DNA of 64,000 nucleotides from the NCBI GenBank assembly GCA_013399875.1, contig VXAZ01003899.1:558217-622216 (forward strand). Direction: 5' to 3'. Position numbers and translations under genes: made by a program. How positions within the stretch are numbered: the stretch's first letter is position 1; every line of letters begins with the position of its first letter. Below, one piece after another: positions 48,901 through 62,600 of this stretch. The DNA comes from Gymnorhina tibicen (taxonomy: Eukaryota > Chordata > Aves > Passeriformes > Artamidae). The notes below the pieces were generated by a model that was not told where the DNA came from, ran no database searches, and saw nothing but the letters and a program-made list of their open reading frames with translations.

Positions 48901-50216
48901 GTTGCAGAGGAAAGTATTATCTGAATTTGAAGGAAAAGTTTGAGAACCGCTCTGTCTGTAGTACCTGGTGTTTGTGTTCTATGGTTAGCAGGGCCTCTGC
49001 AGGAGCTGGAGTGGTTAATAACAGCCCAGAGCATGGGGGACAAGTTAGAAATAGTTTCATGTTTCAAGATTGCTGCACACACTTTCTGGAGTAAATTAGT
49101 TTTTCATTTAATCAAGTCAAAATCTGTCTGGTATCAGTGAGAGGATTGTATCAGCATTTGGTTACTGTTAATAGTATCAAAGATAAATGTTATTCTTGGG
49201 GTCAGTAAACGGCCCACAAATGTAGGTTTGGAAGGCCATATCCAGACTGTCTGGGGACATTTTATGAGATATGACAAAATAGTCTAAGCCTTCAGGGTGT
49301 TAAACCGCGTGAAAAAGTTTTAGACCATTGCAGAGGGAGAATTCCTTTGGTTTTGTTCACATACTGAATTAAGGTAGTGAACACTTTAAAAGCTTAGATC
49401 AGCCTGGGCACAAAGACAAGAGACAGCTTAGGTTTTGACATAGCAGTCCCATTTAGACCATCATCTCCTGGGTGATGATGTATGGGGTGTCATTCATGGT
49501 GATTTGAGATCTTCAATAAAACACTGTCTATTGCAATAGCTGACAAACTTATTTTAAGGTAACAAATTGCTTTGGATAGTTTTACTGTGATTTATTTAGC
49601 TTAACTTGTTCTGAAGAAATATGAAATAGTGCAGGGGAAAAAAATTACATGCCTAAGTTTCTTTTAGATATTATAAATTTATTGCTGTTTTTATCCCTAT
49701 CAATTCCTCCTCTTCTGAAAACCTGAATTCGTATTGAGCCTGTGCCATTGTACATAGCTTGGGAAATACAATTCTTCCTAGCAAGAATTGTTTTCACAGT
49801 CTGAATGAAAGTTAAAAGCATTCTGAGGACTGAAAAAGACATTTCATAAAGTCACAATTTGACACTTCAGTAAGAATGTTTCAGCCCAGCCAAAATAAAG
49901 GAACACTTAGCTGGAAACCATATGGTCTAAAGTAAGGGATTCTGTGCTAGGCTTTCATACCTCAAAAAACTCTGTGTCACCTTCAAGGGAAAAATCTCTG
50001 TATTCTATGATCTGACTTAATGAAGCAGCTAAATTGCAACTACATTTGCAAGCAAGGTAGGCTGAGGAACAGACACATAAAATAAAGACAACACAGCAAT
50101 TACTGTATCCCACCCTTCGAAGGTGGTGTGCTCAACTTCAGTGCGTCTGAAAGGCCATGCATTGGTAAAGGCAGTGCAAATTCCCTCATTTTAAAGTGGT
50201 TCAAGAGGTCAGAATG

Positions 50217-50246
50217 GATAGGGACTGTGAAGATAGGGACTGTGCA
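50217..50246. repeat. 15-bp tandem duplication
   Basis: GATAGGGACTGTGAA is followed directly by GATAGGGACTGTGCA, with one mismatch. Confidence 0.85.
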
Positions 50247-51589
50247 GATTTTACGTTTTAAGACCCTGTTGCTGAAGCTTTGATCCATGCTTGATTACAT
50301 TCTCACCCAAGAAAACATACTTGTGGCTACGTGTGCTTCCTGTGCTTTCTTTGTGTGGTGTGTCCCAGCCTTGCAGATCAGTCTGTGCAGTGACTATTTT
50401 CACTGTTGAATCTTTATTTTAGAATATCAGTGGATTAAATGGTAAAACTTGAAGTTTAGTAGTAACAATTAATTATTTAATTGGCAATTTAGTATCTAAT
50501 GTGTCTTGGGATAGATACATTGTTAAGGGACCATTAAAATATGATGCCAGAATCAGGCTGAAGAAACACAATGCCTCATTTGTGACTGTTTTATATTTGT
50601 AAAACTTTTTGTTGCAGATCCATAATAACTCTTTAGGGTGCTTCTCCCAGGGATTTCCAATGCTCGCAGTGCTGCCAGGGGTCTGTGCTTTATGTGCTGT
50701 GGTACTTGTCAGACCTGTGGCTGACTTGCTCTCCTAAAGATGAGAAGCCAGTGAAGAGTCAGGAGCACACACTGAAAATCTTAGTAATTTTTTTTGTGTT
50801 GTAATAAATGTTCTAATTCGCTGATTGACTGTCTATTGGCAGAAATTACTGAGCTAATTTTATTTTTATTACATGTTAACTTTGTTAGTGTATTTTTAAT
50901 TTAAAAAATTCTTTGGGTCTAAAATTTCAGGTGCTCTGGGATAGAAAAAGGGTTGAGTTCCTGTGCCAAGCTTGCACATTAGCCAGGACACCTGCATGTC
51001 CTGCAACACATGTGAGGGAAGCGAGTGAACACCATTTTTAGAACTTGTAATGCCAAAGGGCAAATCTCCTGAAATTTACCTCTGCTGGTAAAAAGCACTG
51101 GAAATTTAAATGAAGTTCTTGAATTGAATTGGTTGTGTTTCCTGCTCTATAGCCTTTTGGAGTTACATTTTTTTGGTCAGGGGTTTTTGCTTGGTTTCTT
51201 TTTCCCGCAGAGGTGCTGTTCTGGGAGCACTGGGGTGCAGGCCAGGGGGATGGGCAGTGTGGCAGGAGGAGAGGAGGGTCACTGTGGCTGCAGGGACTCC
51301 CAGCCTGGCTGTCTCCATCAGCTCTGTCCAGGGCAGCAGCTGCTGCTCAGAGCAAATGCTCCTGATGGAGCAGGAGCCAGCCCGCAGTCCTGTTCCTTGG
51401 TGTGAGCGTGCTCTCCTGGCTGACACAGAACAGAGAACTCGGAGCAAAGCAGGTTTGCTGCGCTCCTTCCGGCAGTAAAGGGCAATAAGGAGCTCCAGGG
51501 AGGAGCTGCAGTGCAGTGCAGAACTCCCCTGCTCTTGGCTTCCTCCGGCAGGGCCGTTTGCCTGCAGCCCTGGCAGGGCAGGCAGACAT

Positions 51590-51735
51590 GGCATTAGCTA
51601 ATTTGGCTCTGTGCGGTGCTGAACATGAATATGAATTAGAGACGAGTGCCTGAGCTCTCATACTGACTTTTGTTTAGCTGCTAATCTGTTTGAATGCTAA
51701 TGTGCCACATGCACATAAGCCAAATTAGTTTGGAA
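51590..51735. promoter_or_regulatory. TAAT-rich candidate enhancer block
   Basis: Six TAAT/ATTA homeodomain cores lie in about 140 bp, plus an octamer-like ATGCTAAT at 51694-51701. TTAGCTAATTTGGC near 51594 is mirrored by GCCAAATTAG near 51719, an inverted pair about 110 bp apart. The block is not a simple repeat or recognised transposon. Enhancer function is inference; conservation could not be tested here. Confidence 0.3.
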
Positions 51736-54188
51736 AATGCTTATTTTCCTTTTCGTGGCTTCTAAAAATTGGAGCTTTGTTTTATTTTATAAGCTACTTT
51801 GATCTGTTTTATTTTGCTCAAAATAATAAAGAAGATGTATAAACACATCTAAGGTTTAAAATTCAGTAGCACACTGCACTATGACCTTCTGACTCTCAAA
51901 TGAAAAATAAATGAAAAAAATTGCTCTGAGGGTCATATTTTGATACTTGCATTCAGTAGTAGGATGTGAGTGTTGATATTTCTGTAAGGTTTTACTTTAC
52001 CCAAGTGTTTTACCTCTACAGCCAGAATAACCCTTAGGCTGGAGTGGGGGTGTTCTTACTTTCCATGGGCATTTTGTAAAACTTAGCTTCTCAATTCTTC
52101 TTTGCTATTGTACTGTGCATCAGCACTGATGATCCTGCTCCTCCACAAAACTAAGGAAGATATTTCTCTGACATCCCAGAGTTTGCAATCTAAACAGATG
52201 ACACACTTGCTAAAGAAAGGTTTTTCAGAATGACTGGAAGGTGAAAAGGAAGTATGCTGGGTTCTGTGGGCATTAATGTTTTAACCTTTTACAAATATTT
52301 TACTTGCAGTGGTGTTGCTTTTGCTTCCTGATACAGGTGCACATGTCTTTGTTCAGAAAGAAATCTGCGAGTCACCCTTTCACATGTTGGTTTAGAGCCC
52401 AGTGAAATCCAGGGATCTGAATGTTCTGAGTGGTCCTGTTGAACCCTTCCAAGTCCAGCCACCATTTCTGCCTAACTTTGGATAAAGTATAAAAATCTAC
52501 ATCTCTTGCATTAAATTTTATTGAAACAGGAAATCATGTGTGCCTTCTGAAGCTAAAGTCAAGAAACAATCAGAAAAATTTAGAAGCATTCATTACTCAC
52601 TAAAAACACTAACTGCAGCAGCACATTAAAAGCCACCCTGACTCTGTATTAGATAGAGAAATGGTTACATTTGTTTAGAGAAAAGAGAATGCTGGATGAC
52701 CATTAGTTTCTTGAGTAGCACTTCAGTTCCTGCTAAGCTGCAAAAGTAATGAAATATTAGGTTTCAGTTTAGGTTTTGGTATTTAAATGGTGTTATTTTG
52801 TTTAGGCTCAGAAATGAGCTGATCTGGGAACGTTCCCACAGGGGTGATAGACTCCCAGTGACTGATGAAGAGAAAACTGAAGTGATGATGCTCTGGGAAG
52901 GCCAGGGGGTACTGGAAATGGTCTGTCATGCTAAGAGTTTGTTTTTCAGTATGTTCAACTCTTCCTAATATTTCAAACAGTGTAAGGCAGGGTAAGCCAG
53001 GATTTCAGCCAACGTCCAAGCCTCACATGGCACTTTGATTCATTGCCAGCCTATTGTTCCACGTTAAAAAGTGAGGGAACCAACCAGTTTAGTGACACAT
53101 AAGCAGCAGAGTTTTGGCATGAGCTGGTTTATAACCATTTGCCATGTCCTATGTAGAGCAGAGAAACTACATAAATTCTGTTTTTCCTGATTTAGAGTGT
53201 TTAGGTAAGGCAAAATATTGTCAGAGAGAGCCTCATCATCTTCCCTTTTACCAGGACTCACATCAGCTCCTCACCCACTCTCTGGGCTTGACAAATGATA
53301 CCAGCCTGCAGAAATGACATGAGTAAATACTTCAGCCACAATTGAATTCAGGTGTTCCTGTCATACATGATTTTACTCTGGTCACTGGGTAACACATCTC
53401 ACCCCAGCAGTGGTTCTGTCTCTCTTCCCCCTCAGTTCAATTTCTAAGGGTAATATATGTGCATTTTTCCATTAAAAAATGAAATATTTTTAATGTTAAA
53501 ACTGAATCATGGATATCAGGTCATATATTCATGGTTGATTAAATATACACAGTGACTCTCATTTTTGTTATTAAAGCTTTACTGATTTTTATAACTAAGC
53601 TATACCTAAATTATTTTCGAGTTCCTGAAATATATGTGTATTTCCAGTTCAGGATAAATTTCTTTCTATTAGTTCATTGAAATGGTAACAGCAGCTGGTG
53701 AAGCCATAATATTTTATCCAATGATGCCTGTGTCACATTTCATGCCAATTACTGTATCTTAAGAGACTCGGTTATATGAAATTTTATCTACAACCAGCTT
53801 GTGCTCTCTGGCTTTTAAATTCAGTATTACTGAGCAGAATTCTAGGTTTTTGCATCAGACAATGTGTCTTTCAGTGGCTAAAATATTTCTAAAAGGGATG
53901 GAAAAAAAAATCCCCTAACAGAATGAAAAATATTTCAGATACAGTTTTTGGATGATGTCCAGTTTCTACATTAAAAATGCTTTCCAACACCAGACGAAGC
54001 CTGAATCATAACGACTCATTTAATGCCATGTGCTCTCTGAAAAGAAAATGAGATCAGTGGTTAAATGAAATGCCCACAGATCCTGGGCATGGTGCACCAT
54101 GATCAATAAAGATGATAATGCAGAGATGTGGGAGGACACTAAACTGGGCTCTTATTTAAGATTTATTTTGTCTTCCTGAATCTTTCAG

Positions 54189-54260
54189 AGTGCTCTATGG
54201 AAACAAGATCACGGAGATTCCCCAGGGCCTTTTTGATGATCTTGTGTCTCTGCAGCTGCT
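54189..54260 (+). CDS. SLIT3: SLIT3 exon: third LRR of D2 (about human exon 12)
   Basis: This 72-bp phase 2-2 exon encodes one LRR, beginning [15 protein letters not shown] and ending LVSLQL, about residues 356-379. The first base completes the Leu codon started in the previous exon; the final CT opens the next Leu codon, which would be finished in an exon beyond 64000. The acceptor is atctttcag and the donor gtgagt. LYGNKITEI is shared by SLITs, while [12 protein letters not shown] is closest to SLIT3 (human GLFDGLVSL as I recall it). It is part of the concave Robo-binding face of D2. Third positions are about 61% G/C. This is the last exon found in the window. Confidence 0.97.
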
Positions 54261-54831
54261 GTGAGTATGATCCCTTCCTCTTCTTTATTTTACTGACTAG
54301 CTAGATTTACTGTTCTTTCAGCGTCTGACATTAACAGAACCTCCTCTTCCACTGAAAACTCACTGGGATGTGCTAGTCTGTTGTTTCTGTCTCAGGCAAG
54401 AGGGAGGCAAGGGCTGAAAAAACTAAAAAAGGAAGGTGTCAACAGTTTTATAGCACAGTGTGTATAATGGATAATAGACACAGAGGATTTAAGTGTGGGG
54501 AGGAAATGAGACACTCGGTCCAAGAAAGGAAATTTGGTCACCGGCTGATGCGTGGGTGGGGATGCCATCTGATTGTTTTTACACATTTAGCACTTGTGGT
54601 TGAATGTCTGGATCCTTGAGGGCTTCTGTGCTGCAAGAACCTGCTGGGGCAAGTGAAAGGGCAACGTGAGAGGTCTGATTGCTGCAACTCATGCTCAGTT
54701 CCATGTTCTTATTATGTCAAATGGGGCTTAGTTGCAAGAGAAATGATTTGACAATATATTGTTATTTAAGTATTTTATGCCATGTGTGATTTAACTTGCA
54801 GTCATGATCAGGGTTATATATATATACATTA

Positions 54832-54867
54832 ATACATACTGAATATATATATATATTCAGTATGTAT
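54832..54867. repeat. 36-bp perfect AT-rich palindrome
   Basis: The left half ATACATACTGAATATATA is the exact reverse complement of the right half, with no spacer. A TA run lies just upstream (about 54814-54825). It could extrude a cruciform or fold as a hairpin in RNA. Confidence 0.95.
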
Positions 54868-57800
54868 CAATGGAGCAGAAAAAATTTCCAAAGCCAAATG
54901 TGAAATTGCAAATTTCACTCATTCCGGTCTCCATGATCATATTGGGAACCAGTAACTCCTTCAAAGGGAAGGGAACCATCAGCCAGTCAGTAGAGGGAGC
55001 AGCAGGGAAGTGATTTTAATATGTATCCCTAATGTTCTGCTAACCATTGTGGATGATGCACTCAGTAAATAAAGGTGGTATATCAAAAGTGAGTCAGTTC
55101 TGGTTTCTGTCACACACAGCACTCCACCTCAAACGGTAAATCATATTTAATATAGAATATGGAGTAGCTTTTAGACATGTTGCTTTAAGCCTTTCTGACG
55201 ATCCTGCTGTAGCCAGCAATGTCGTTCCCAAAGATTGTCATTGCCACTGGATGTGTCTGCGACTGCAGCCTGTGCTGCCCTTATATGCTATATCAAAGTA
55301 AGCATCGATTTGGATTACAATTCATGAGCAAAGCCAAACAAGTAAAATGAAGTAGCTGAAATGACTCTGTATGCTAAGTGAAGGACTACTCAGATGTGTA
55401 ATTTATCCTTAAGACCTTAATTGCAAACACGGACCACCCTGTTCCAGAGCAGGACAAGCAAGAGCCCCTTTGGTTGGGCTGGGACAGTCCCTGAGCTGTG
55501 GCACTGGGGAGCTGCCCATCGTTTTATCTTCACCTTGTGCACAGACTTTTTCTGGCAGCTCTTTTCCTCTCTCCTGCCCCACACCTCACAAGTTTTCTGG
55601 TACTTCAGTGTTTCCATGGCAGCCTGTGCAGCAAGAGAAATTTTGGGGATGGTTTGCCAGGTGTGAGGACAATAATTATGACAGTGCAGAGGAGCTGGGA
55701 CTTGTCCCACTTTGACCCCTGAGAAAAAAACTATATCTTAAAAAATCTGAGCTTTACAACCATCCTCCCCAGCCCAAATATTTTACAGTTACAACTTTTG
55801 AGGTGATACTCTTCAAGACTTGTTCTGTCTAATCCAGGACACTTTACAGAGAGATTCTTTCCCTGGAGGAAAATATAAATAAAATCACTCAACACATGTA
55901 TCACGGTGTCCTACAAAAATATGGATCTAGACCTTTGCATAAGGCATTAAGAAATTTTTAACTCCTTTATAGAATAGTCCTGGAGTGCATGTAGAGCAGG
56001 CCTTCAGTGAAGTGATTATTTAAGGCAAGATACAATTGTTTTCAGTCAGATTTGGTTCAAGTGATGTCTTGTTGTTAAGGAGACAAAATCTCTGTGCCAG
56101 AAAACCATTGAAAGGTGGTGTGCTTCAACTATTTAAACATTCTCCAGCTGAGAAGATCTAAGTAGGTTGCCCCATTTTGGGATTCCCAAAATACCGTGAC
56201 CCTGGAGCCTTCCAGCGTCTTCTTGAGCATGTTTGTATGTAAAGTATCTTTTGGCAAGGAGAGCATGGAATGATCATGATTTAAATGCAAACAAATGTCT
56301 GCAGCTTTTTGGATTGTGGCTTTGAAGCAGCTGTTCTGGGATTGCTTGTAGTATTTTAATGGCTGCTAAAAAAAAATAAATGGCATTCGTCGGTCTTAGA
56401 CCTGCTGTTGAACAATTGGAAGAGTGCCTTATGATTAGATCTAATTTAGTGTTCAGTGGGCACTAGATTGGATTTCTTCTTATTAGTCTGGAGACTCTCT
56501 GATAAGAACACTCTGATTAAGGTATCCTGGTAGCCTGTCTGATTTCCTGAGCTGGAGCAGGAGCAGTTTTGAAAATGTCCTGGCTTTATGATAAAGCAGG
56601 ACACAATGAGAAAAAGGGAGTCCTTGTGGGTCCTATATTATTTAGAAGGAAAAACTCTTATTTAGAAAGAAAATATATTATTAAAAAGGAAAAAAATAAT
56701 TACTGTAAAATTTCAGAACAGATAATAATTGTTATTAATTGTTTTAGATAAAACTCATCAGAGTTTCTCACACATGTAATTATTCTTCAGTTTAAATATA
56801 GTGTCACAATATAGGCTAAGATTATTCTACTGTATTCTGACTGGATTGTTCTGTGTAAGGGCCTAACATCTTCAGAGAGTACCACTGGTGTCAGGAGCCC
56901 CAGAGCTGAGTAAAGTCGTTCTCATCTCAGGCATGGTCATATCTTCAAGTGCCCTGTTTGACTTTGGTGTAGGGGAAATGAATTCAGAGCAAGTTTTAGA
57001 CCACCTGGCTGGCATCAGCATTCCACATTTCTGCCCTATAAGGCAGAGGTGGTAAGCCAGTATTATATTATATTTGACAAGAAAATAACTAGGCATGGTG
57101 AGATAATAAGAGTTTGGGGTTTTTTTGTTGAGGGATTAGGGTGTGCTTTTGTTGGGCTTTTTTTAAACCCTGTGGGTTTAATTCAAAATGTTGTTTCTGA
57201 AGTTTTCATTACAAGTAACTATCTTAAGTAGTTAACATTACCCACAAAAATAATTGCAATTGGATTTTTGTTAAATTGCTGATTTCACAAATCTTATGTG
57301 TTTCTTAAATATGCAATGGTAACCAACAGAGCAGCAGAAACCATTCTTCAAGTCCAACTACACATCTGTTCTGTGGAGCAGAAGCTTTTCTTGGACCACA
57401 TAGTTTTCCTAATCCTTTTTGAAGTTGCCAGAGGAGAGGATGATAGAAAGCTCTGTAGCTACTGTACCCTATCCTCATACATTCTTCTTTTCAACAGGTT
57501 GGATCAAGTGTCTTCTGAGAATTTTAGGTCAATTTGGGTTTGAGAGAGCTATGTTGTTTTCCAGAAAGGGATAATTGGTTTTTAGCTTCTTTGGTTTTTT
57601 TTTACACAGTGAATGGAAACTTTCATTTTATTGGGGGAGCAATGCATTCAAGCTGTGAAGTAGTGTTTGATTATCATTGCTTGCATTTCTTGCATTTAAA
57701 TACTAAAAGAATGGCAAAGGCTTCAGCTTAAGGTGGAAGTTTCCAAGTAACCATTAGCTGTGGACAGTTTGAACACTTGTCCAGGAGGCCTTCAACTGAC

Positions 57801-59329
57801 CTTGGGCTGTCTAGAAAGTGGAAGACATTTAAATGTCCTGCTCACCTGTCCTTCAGTTTCCCTGGAATGTGGACAGGCTCTTTGAGGAGCCCTTGAGCTT
57901 GCCAAAGTGCTGCCAGTCACTGCGCAGGGGGCACAGCACGACACTGCAGCTCCTTCCCTCTGGGCAGCCCTGTGACAGATAAACCCAACAGCAGCTCCAC
58001 TCACGCAGCAACGGGCACCGAGTTTGCGAGCCAGCATTTGTCATATCTAAGTAATACACTTCCCTCCCTGCAACCGTATTAAAACAAACATTCTGGGAGC
58101 CTTTTTATTACAGCCGTACGCCGTGCGCTTCGCGGTGCTCTGTTTCCTGGAACAAGGAGCTATCATAAAATCTCTACTGTTTAAAGAGGCTGTATAGCAG
58201 AATAATATGAGGGATGAAGTCTCATTTTTCAAATGTCTGGCAAGTATCAGTTTTCAATAAATCCTTTTCCTTGAGGAAATTTACTTTGCATAGTTACTAA
58301 TCATACAAGTGCTCAGGCGCGTTGATCCTAAATCTTCTGCTTGTGATCCCCATGTTTTACTGAGCATGAAAAATCCCCATAGTGGGCTCTGTTTTGATGT
58401 TGCTAAACGTAGATCTGCTCCTGGGGTACATATATATTGAAATCAGAGGCTCAATGTGTTCCTCTCTCAAAAAACGAAGCCAAAAGCTCACAGCCTTCTT
58501 CTCCTTCACCTAATATCTGGTCATTAGGGAAAACTCAACACTGTACTTGGAAAGGACCAATAATCATATTGGTGCCTGGAGTTTGACATATTGACAGATA
58601 AAGTGATGTCAAAAGTAGTGACAAATTATCACTCACCTAACCTGTGTAAAAATTGGAACTAGATATAATATTTACAACTTCAGCTGACCCTAAAATGACT
58701 TGTATGAAGTGACAAGTCATGTGTGTACTTTCAGAAACTGCTATCATCAGTCTTCCCAAAATTCAACCAGTCAAATTTTGGTTGGAGTGATTCTTACTTT
58801 TTTTTAACTTGCCTTTTATTCTGGTTTTTCTGGGATGAATAAGGCAGATGATTGGTACCCCCAGATCTTTTCTGGTGAGGTTGCTTGGAAAGTATCTCCA
58901 TGGCAAGTTTGCCAAGTTTGAAGTGCTTGTGTTGATTTGTAACTCTAAATTGAATCCCAGTACTGAAGAGCTTAAAGCAGGATCTACCAATTATTTATTG
59001 TATACTTTTGGGCCTTGATAGAAACTCAGAGAAAATGCTGTGATGCACAAACTTATACAGAGTATTTAAAAACAACAGAATGTACATCAATCCCAGTATT
59101 TGGCGTTGTATATATTGCACTGTTGTATACATAAATACATTAACCAGCTGTGTAAACAGCACATAAATGTCAGAATAAAGAAAGTACAGTTTTCCATTTA
59201 CAAGTCCTCAATAGCACAGTAGTCTCTTCTCTTCCCCATAGTGATCTGGGCTTTTAGTGATGTATAAAATCTTCTTGTTCTGTGGAGTTCTTAATTTTTC
59301 TCATGGAGAATAGACAACAGGCAGTAAAA

Positions 59330-59667
59330 AATGAGACCTCCTGACCAGATGTAAGGGGAAAACATTTTCACAATGATGCCAGGTAGCTGAAGTAGGCTGC
59401 CCAGAAAGCTGTGCATCCGCTGTCCTTCAAGGTTTTAAAGACCAGACTGGGTAAAGCTCTAAGCAACCCAGTCTGACCTTGTAGCTCGTCCTGGTTTGGC
59501 AGCCTAACAGGACAAGAAACTACTCAAGCTTCCTGGAATTCTGAATTATCCTGTGATCTGGTGATCTGCATTAACTGTGCAAGAATGGGTCATGCTTTGA
59601 GTGGGATTCAGACCAGATGACCTGGAGGTCCTTTGCAACCAAAATGTCATTTCTGAGTTCTGTGAAC
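59330..59667 (+). mobile_element. Old CR1 LINE 3' fragment
   Basis: In + orientation, GGCTGCCCAGAAAGCTGTGC, CTGTCCTTCAAGGTTTTAAA, AGACTGGGTAAAGC and AGCAACCCAGTCTGACC correspond in order to the CR1 3' region. It ends with ACCAGATGACCTGGAGGTCC, TTTGCAACC and a decayed octamer tail. About 100 bp between roughly 59490 and 59590 do not fit the CR1 order and may be an insertion. The copy is strongly diverged and non-coding. Confidence 0.75.
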
Positions 59668-62600
59668 CTAAATTCTTAGCAAAATGACATATGAGCTTTT
59701 CTCTTGATTACTCAAAATATTTCTGGCTATAGCATAGAGACTGTGCAACCCTCATCCTTCTAGGCCAGGACAGAACGCTCAGTGCACAGACCTGTTTAAT
59801 AGCTTTAGAATTGCTTTCCAGCCATTTGCCTCAAGCTTTTTTCCTTCGGATTTCTGCATTTAGGTTGCTATTGTGATAATGTTACTGAACTCAATAGCCG
59901 CTGTTAGTGAGGGAGCAGCATCTGCCAGACTCAGAAATACAATTACAGTCAAGCACTAATGAAAGACTGCAACAGCATCTGCCTTCTCTGTGTCACTTGT
60001 GTAGCCTGGCTGCATGCAGCTTCCCAAAACAACGGCTCATTCCTACGTCAGTGTGATCCAGCAGCCCCTCTGACGCCAGTGCTCCAAGCTGGAACTCTCC
60101 TTGTTGTTATTTCACGCAAATCTAACTCTCATAGCCCTGAAAGTTGTGAAAATGTGCTTATTCTGAATTATCATTTGGTTATCTAGACTCAGCTGTGATC
60201 TTGTCTGCAGGCACAAGTCAGACACTATTGAATTTCAAATAGCAGAAGTCTGGGTTCTGTGACAACACGTGTTTATAATTCTCCAGGTAGTAACAGAAGT
60301 ACCACAGGATTGTTTTGTGGATGGTGTTTAACCAGAGTTGCAGACTTTTGGATCAGAAAAAGAATTTCTGAAATCTCTTTTTAAAATCCTACCAAAACAG
60401 GACCGTCAGACTGTGTTCTGTACTTCCTTCTTGACTCATTATCAGCTTGCAACTTTTCCATTTTAATTTACTGTGAATAAATTTGTCATCACCATCATCC
60501 AGTTTCCTGAACATGGAGAAACACTTGAAGCTGGTTAAGCAAGCGTGATGATGATTTCATGCTGGTTATTATCAGCTGAAGCACTGACAGACTCCTCAGT
60601 GGTCAGTCATCACATTAGAAAATGTAAATTTTAGTAGATGTTCAAATATCTCGACACAGTGAGAGACAATCAAAATGCTCCCTGACAGTCCAGACCATCT
60701 TAAAATGTTCCTGAAACCTAATATAATTATTTTGCCAATAACTAAGCAGGGGCACACACAATTCTGTCATTAGATGTTGCTTGTCATTGACTGCTGGGAT
60801 GACCAAGTGCTTGACTAGACATTCCTGCATTGACACTTCAGCTGTTCTCCCATGATAAATTGTATTGAATCAAAGATGACACTTGATTCTCTATCAATTT
60901 CTGAAATTCTGAAAAATACATGCTAAATATTTTCGTACTTCTTGTAACAGGTATTGTATATCTTAAGGAAAGCTTTCTGCTGAGAATTCTTTCTTTGCTG
61001 CCTTATAGCGCCTCTGAATGTAGGTGAAGCCTTCAACTATGGATATTCTATAAAGGTCATGTCTGTTCAATTTGTATTCTGCTGTTACCCAGGCAAAACT
61101 CTTACCCATTTCTCCTCTTTCCTACAAGTCTCCTATGCCTCTTACATCTGTTTTTTCTGGTGAGTTCTCATTTTCCCCAGTGGAGTCTGGCATGTGGGAT
61201 GTGCCAGCCAGTTCATGGGATGCCAAACATTTTCATTCTCATCGTGTTGTCGTTGCTGTCAAAACACAAAGCTGAAAAAGGAAGAGAAGCTTTTCAGTGC
61301 CTCGGTGCAGCTTTTCTCCCCAACACTTTCCTTGAGGCTCACTAGTGTATTTAGGATGATTCCTGCTCTATCCTGGAGCACCAGACACCAGCCTGCAGTC
61401 CCCTGCATGTGTAAGGTTGCCAGGCTGCTGTCGATTCTCCAAATTTTGTGGTTATTTCCTGATAGTTTGATTACTTGACTTTGCTGAGATAAAAATATAA
61501 ACATGGCTAAGGGTAAAAGCCGTATAAACATTCCCATTTGCTCTTAAAAAACAATTTTTTCAATCATTTTGGGTTTGGAGTTCAGAATGTTATTTAAATG
61601 TTAATCACTTGAAGCTGTGCTTGGGCATATAATTCAATTATGGGACCATCTTAATTATGCAGATGGTGCTTATGAGCAGCTGATACAATTACAGAGCCAA
61701 TTCAGTGCACATTTATTTCAAGGGCCTAGCTGAAACACATTATTATTTCAATGTGTGTGGACAAATCCACTTTTTCAGGAAATGGGTTCATGGAATTGTA
61801 ATAGTGCTCTGCTCAGCTCCTTGCTTTCAATGGTGTGCAAACCACAAGGTCTTTAACCATTCTTCTCTATTCTGCGGTGGTCCAAGGCTTGTGAGAGGTT
61901 TCTTTAAGTTTTTTACATATCCAGAGGGATGAAAATGGAGACTTGAGTTAATAACCCGTCATCCCTCTGGGTAGCAGGCGGTTTTATTTCTACGTGAATA
62001 TTTAAGCTCCTTTTGAATGGTGCCCCACATCTGGAGGCTGTGTGTAAATCTCATCCAATCAAGCTGATAACAAAATAGAAGAATTAGTGGAATTTACTTT
62101 CACCATGAATTGGTGAAAAATAAATACCATGTAAGTCCTGCGAAAATAAGACTCCCCTTTTAATGTTGTTCCTTCTTTTGGTGTAACCCCAATAAAAGGA
62201 ACCCTTAGTATGTTTTATGGCCTGGTTCAGTGTTCAAGGAAGATCAGAATTTCTGCTTCCTGGAATATGTTTTTCTCATCTGCCTTTGTGTTAGTTTAAA
62301 AAAACCTCTTATAACCACTTTAAAACCATGTGAGGCCTGCCTTGTATACCTAATTAATAATTAGATGCCATTAGGGGAGCTGGAATAGCGAAGAAAGATT
62401 AAGTAAAGAACTGAGATTTATAGAGGGAAGTATTCATAGTGGATATTTTAAAATAACTGAGAGTTTTGAAAGGAATATGAACCTTAATGCTTCTGGCCAA
62501 AAGTCATCATCTAACTCACAGTAAGTAGGAGGAAAAAATTTTTAGGGATGATGTATTCTGTTTCCTCAGTTTTTCACTTCTCCCCCCTGTTTCTCACTGA

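Larger units (their letters stand above)
45379..54188 (+). other. SLIT3: SLIT3 intron between second and third D2 LRR exons (8,810 bp)
   Basis: The intron has a gtaagt donor and a ctttcag acceptor. Near its 5' end is a G/T-rich tract (45797-45917). From about 46690 to 47980 it is richer in G+C and holds the longest open frame of the window (47453-47974, 173 codons), of no recognised family. A 15-bp tandem duplication lies at 50217-50246. A GC-rich block (51190-51590) passes abruptly into a TAAT-rich block (51590-51735). I see no CR1, SINE or LTR. Confidence 0.8.
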
